Shown: positions 51,431 to 54,053 of the stretch, in pieces | Layout of the letters: every line of letters begins with the position of its first letter | Numbering within the stretch: position 1 is the first letter of the stretch | Assembly: GCF_000332055.1 (NCBI RefSeq) | Contig: NZ_ALVZ01000199.1 | Coordinates: forward strand, 1 to 54,053 | DNA: 54,053 nt | Source of the DNA: Xenococcus sp. PCC 7305 | GTDB lineage: Bacteria; Cyanobacteriota; Cyanobacteriia; Cyanobacteriales; Xenococcaceae | Direction: 5' to 3' | The notes under the pieces: model-generated | Seen by the model: the letters and a program-made list of their open reading frames with translations, nothing else | The model's database searches: none | What the model was told of the DNA's origin: nothing | Program-made: the position numbers and the translations under genes

Positions 51431-52213
51431 ATGCGCTTATTTCCTGTCACTTTAGCGATCGCAGTTTTGGCTGGCCCCATATTATTTTCTCCTAGGCCGC
51501 AGAATTCTGCGATCGCAGCAGAATTGGCTGAAATTCAAAATCGCGGCAAAATTACGATTGCGGTTAAGGATAATCTGCGTCCTTTGGGCTATCGGGATCA
51601 GCAGGAGAATCTAATTGGTTTAGAAATTGATATTGCCCGTCGTTTAGCCACAGAGATTTTAGGAGATGCGGATGCTGTCAATTTAGTGCCAGTCCAGAAT
51701 AAAGATCGCTTAAAAGTTGTTATAAATGACGATGTGGATATCGCGATCGCCAACGTAACGGATACCTCATCTCGTCGTCGTCTTGTTGCCCTTAGTCCTT
51801 ACTATTATCTTGATGGCACAGGCATTATCACCAAAGATATTACATTTGCTAAAGTCAATGACTTAATGGCAGGCACAATTGCGGTACTATACAACTCGTC
51901 CACTATTGCTGTGATTCGTGAACGATTGCCCCAAGCGAAACTAGTGGGCGTTGCTTCCTATCAGGAGGCATTGGAGCTATTAGAGGATGGGAAAGTTGAT
52001 GCTTTTGCTGGCGATCGCACTGTCTTGGCGGGTTGGGAACAAGAATATTCCCAATACCGATTGCTCTGGGAACGTTTATCTGGGGAAGCTTTATGTATAG
52101 TTATGCCCAAAGGGCTACAATATGAGTCCCTAAGGAGCAAAATTAATAACGCAGTTTTAGATTGGCGAGAATCAGGATGGTTACAAGAAAGAATTAAATA
52201 TTGGGGACTTTAA
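51431..52213 (+). CDS. Amino-acid-type solute-binding protein (SBP_bac_3)
   Basis: The ATG at 51431 gives 260 residues with a signal peptide (MRLFPVTLAIAVLAGPILFS, cleavage near AIAAE at about 30). The mature part is a family-3 periplasmic binding protein: IQNRGKITIAVKDNLRPLGYRD, GLEIDIARRLA, DVDIAIANVTDTSSRR and a DAFAGDRTVLAGW stretch. An in-frame TTG at 51404 is a less likely start. No permease gene is near. The domain is homologous to the C-terminal part of the lipase fusion at 13975. Confidence 0.87.
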   Translation: MRLFPVTLAIAVLAGPILFSPRPQNSAIAAELAEIQNRGKITIAVKDNLRPLGYRDQQENLIGLEIDIARRLATEILGDADAVNLVPVQNKDRLKVVINDDVDIAIANVTDTSSRRRLVALSPYYYLDGTGIITKDITFAKVNDLMAGTIAVLYNSSTIAVIRERLPQAKLVGVASYQEALELLEDGKVDAFAGDRTVLAGWEQEYSQYRLLWERLSGEALCIVMPKGLQYESLRSKINNAVLDWRESGWLQERIKYWGL

Positions 52214-52316
52214 ATTAAGGACGGAGGAATAAGGAAGAAGGAACGAGGAATAATTACCAATCAATAAATAGACAATAGATTAGTTAATAAATAAATACAT
52301 AAAAGAAAATTTGGTT

Positions 52317-52850
52317 ATGGATGACAATTTACCTTTAGTTTATATTTCTACTTTATTGGCAATTTTGCTAATCGCAGCATTTTTTGTCGTCAAAGAAGTA
52401 ATTAAAATCAGACTTTCAGAAAATAAATTTAGCAAGTTACAGAAAAAACTTAAAGAGCAAAAAGGGACAGCCCAAGAATATTATGAACTGGGAAGTTTAT
52501 ATCTTGATAAAAAACTTTTTGTGCAATCTTTAACTCTTTTCCAAAAAGCTCTAAAAGACAAAGACCTAGAACCAGAAAATAAGGCCCTGATTTACAATGC
52601 TATTGGTTACGCTTATTTCGCCCAAGAACAATATGACATTGCCATTCGCCAATACAAAGAAGCTTTGAAAATTTATCCAGAATATGTGATTGCTTTAAAT
52701 AATTTGGGCAATGTTTATGAAAAGAAACAAATGATTGTCAAAGCTGTAGAAACCTACGAAGCAGCAGCCCAATACGAGCCAGAAAATAAGATCGCAAAAC
52801 AACGCCTAGAATCTCTTAAGAAGCGCTTAGTTGGTTCTAATTCTAAATAA
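52317..52850 (+). CDS. ycf37: Ycf37-like TPR protein (photosystem I biogenesis)
   Basis: The ATG at 52317 gives 177 residues. An N-terminal membrane anchor (LPLVYISTLLAILLIAAFFVV, about 5-25) is followed by about three TPRs (AQEYYELGSLYLDKKLFVQSLTLFQKAL, IYNAIGYAYFAQEQYDIAIRQYKEAL, ALNNLGNVYEKKQMIVKAVETYEAA). Size and layout match Ycf37, which in Synechocystis and plants helps PSI assembly or stability, facing the cytosolic side of thylakoids. The gene name is by recognition of the N-terminus and layout; a generic TPR protein is the alternative. Confidence 0.75.
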   Translation: MDDNLPLVYISTLLAILLIAAFFVVKEVIKIRLSENKFSKLQKKLKEQKGTAQEYYELGSLYLDKKLFVQSLTLFQKALKDKDLEPENKALIYNAIGYAYFAQEQYDIAIRQYKEALKIYPEYVIALNNLGNVYEKKQMIVKAVETYEAAAQYEPENKIAKQRLESLKKRLVGSNSK

Positions 52851-52881
52851 TAAGTTTCTTTTGCGACTTCTAGACAGATTG

Positions 52882-52920
52882 AAGCCTCAAGTTTAAAGAC
52901 TGCTGGAATTGAGGCTTTCT
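52882..52920. terminator. Bidirectional terminator between ycf37 and cysH
   Basis: AAGCCTCAA (52882-52890) and TTGAGGCTT (52909-52917) are perfect 9-base arms followed by a T-rich CTTCTTCTTC run. The right half overlaps the last codons of cysH. Confidence 0.7.
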
Positions 52921-53651
52921 TCTTCTTCTCGGGTCTTCGGTAGATGAAGACCGCATTCCTGTTTTAGTCCATTAAAGCGAGTATCTCTCTCGTCGGTGTC
53001 ATCTGCGGTTAGAGGACGACTAGAATGCCAGTCCCCAACGCTGACATAACCAAGATCGAAATAGGGATGGTAGGGCAAATCATGGGCCATCAAGTATTTA
53101 TAGATATCTCGGGAGTTCCAGTTAAGAATCGGGTGTATTTTGTAAATATCTCCTTGTTTGGCAACCCTGCCCAATGTTTGACGATGTTTGGTTTGTTCAC
53201 TACGTAGTCCGGCTAGCCAGGCTTTGACATTAAGTTCTCTTAAAGCTCTTTGCATTGGCTCGACCTTGCGTATCTGGTCGTAGTGGTTGAAAGCTTCTAG
53301 ATTGTCCTGCTCCCAAAGTTTTCCGTGCAACGCTTCCATTCGGGCAGGAGACATTGATGATTGGTAAACTTTCAGGTTTAGTTCTAGTCTCTGGATTAAT
53401 TTTTCGGCAAATTGATAGGTTGCTGAGGGTAAATAACCAGTATCAATCCAGACCACGGGAATATCGGGGATCAATCTAGTGACTAAATGCAACATCACCG
53501 CAGATTGGATACCAAAGCTGGTGGTCATGACAATATTGTCGTGGAAATTCTTGGCGCCCCAAGCTACCAATTCACTAGCTTCTACTTTCTCTAATTGCTG
53601 ATTGACTAATTCTAAATTTAGCGGTTGAGTCTCGATCGCTGCACTAATCAT
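52893..53651 (-). CDS. cysH: Phosphoadenylyl-sulfate reductase
   Basis: This enzyme reduces PAPS to sulfite with thioredoxin in assimilatory sulfate reduction. It has 252 residues: an ATP-pyrophosphatase-like P-loop [14 protein letters not shown] (about 44-57), [26 protein letters not shown], and the single catalytic cysteine in ECGLH near residue 234. The paired-Cys iron-sulfur motifs (CC...CxxC) of APS reductases are absent, so PAPS is the likely substrate. PAPS also feeds the sulfotransferases in this window, an indirect metabolic link. Confidence 0.93.
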   Translation of the reverse strand: MISAAIETQPLNLELVNQQLEKVEASELVAWGAKNFHDNIVMTTSFGIQSAVMLHLVTRLIPDIPVVWIDTGYLPSATYQFAEKLIQRLELNLKVYQSSMSPARMEALHGKLWEQDNLEAFNHYDQIRKVEPMQRALRELNVKAWLAGLRSEQTKHRQTLGRVAKQGDIYKIHPILNWNSRDIYKYLMAHDLPYHPYFDLGYVSVGDWHSSRPLTADDTDERDTRFNGLKQECGLHLPKTREEEESLNSSSL

Positions 53652-54053
53652 ATATTATGTTCAAAAAATAGATTATTTTAAGTTAGCAACTCAAATTAAT
53701 TCCGATTATACAACGGCAACAAGACAAATATTTGTACCTAAGGTTACGTATTATCCTCCCTGTCGAGGTAGTGCTGTCTCCATCTAAAGGCTCTGCTCCC
53801 TTACCAACTAGTACGGTTGCGTGGAAGTGATAAGTAAGAAGTAATAAGTAATAAGTAATAAGTGTTGAGCTGTCAGCGTTTTGCTGATTCTTGTAGATTT
53901 TTGTTTTCCTACCGATTATTTTTGGGGCAAGTACGCTTAAATAGTTTAACGGGGCTTCGCCCTTGAAGGCAGAGGGCAGAGGGCAGCGGTGAGACCCCGC
54001 GCCGCCGTCAGGCGCAAGGGAACGCTCACCAAGAGAGAGGGCAGAAGGATAAA
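53652..54053. repeat. Terminal spacer with dispersed repeats, no gene
   Basis: 53812-53901 repeats the element at 13659-13746, including AAGTAATAAGT tandem units. 53951-53986 carries the GGGCTTCGCCCTTGAAGGCAG head and GAGGGCA heptamers. 53988-54030 is a nested palindrome: GGTGAG/CTCACC outside, GCGCC/GGCGC inside. No reading frame here looks real; the segment ends at the window edge. Confidence 0.7.

Overview
The window is chromosomal DNA of a phycoerythrin-containing cyanobacterium. The evidence is a complete cpeCDESTR phycoerythrin-linker/lyase operon, a DUF1092 Tab2-type protein, a Ycf37-like TPR protein, the many copies of the HIP1 octamer GCGATCGC inside and between genes, and the short tandem intergenic repeats typical of filamentous and baeocystous cyanobacteria. 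Low GC, phycoerythrin and a nickel superoxide dismutase together suggest a marine or benthic lineage, possibly near Pleurocapsales; that placement is a guess. I found no tRNA, rRNA, CRISPR array, transposase gene or prophage.

Layout. 0.1-1.0 kb: biotin ligase. 1.0-5.4 kb (minus): the phycoerythrin operon cpeC-cpeD-cpeE-cpeS-cpeT-cpeR, with hairpins in the cpeC/cpeD and cpeD/cpeE gaps, and a 0.7 kb leader region upstream. 6.1-13.7 kb: housekeeping genes (Tab2 protein, acyl-ACP synthetase, ion channel, arogenate/prephenate dehydrogenase, ribosomal proteins L21 and L27). This stretch also holds an intact MITE with an 8-bp target duplication at 10.8 kb. 14.0-16.5 kb: an unusual secreted fusion of a PAF-acetylhydrolase-like lipase with a solute-binding domain, bracketed by a 16-bp direct repeat. 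16.7-23.1 kb: a hybrid histidine kinase and, divergently, a CobN-type chelatase whose reading frame has apparently absorbed two intergenic-type repeat blocks. 23.2-24.5 kb: a small membrane coiled-coil protein and a toxin-antitoxin pair lying between two imperfect direct repeats of about 118 bp. 24.8-27.8 kb: htpG and ilvE.

27.9-42.9 kb is the most accessory-looking part and seems directed at the cell surface. It holds a GT2-TPR-GT4 glycosyltransferase, a leaderless nucleoside-hydrolase-like protein, two overlapping TPR-sulfotransferases, a 1088-residue haemagglutinin-type adhesin with 65-residue repeats, two paralogous RTX-type calcium-binding proteins, and a PatA-like response regulator between the RTX genes. 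A plausible reading is synthesis and sulfation of a surface glycan together with exported Ca2+-binding and adhesive proteins. The export machinery (TpsB, type I ABC/MFP) is not in the window.

43.1-53.7 kb: hisIE, a candidate small RNA with its own promoter and terminator, an M61 PDZ peptidase, an M41-like membrane metalloprotease without an AAA domain, an ABC ATPase, small cyanobacterial proteins, a phosphoesterase, a Tat-exported nucleoside hydrolase, Ni-SOD (no sodX protease alongside), a second solute-binding protein, Ycf37 and CysH. The last 400 bp hold only dispersed repeats.
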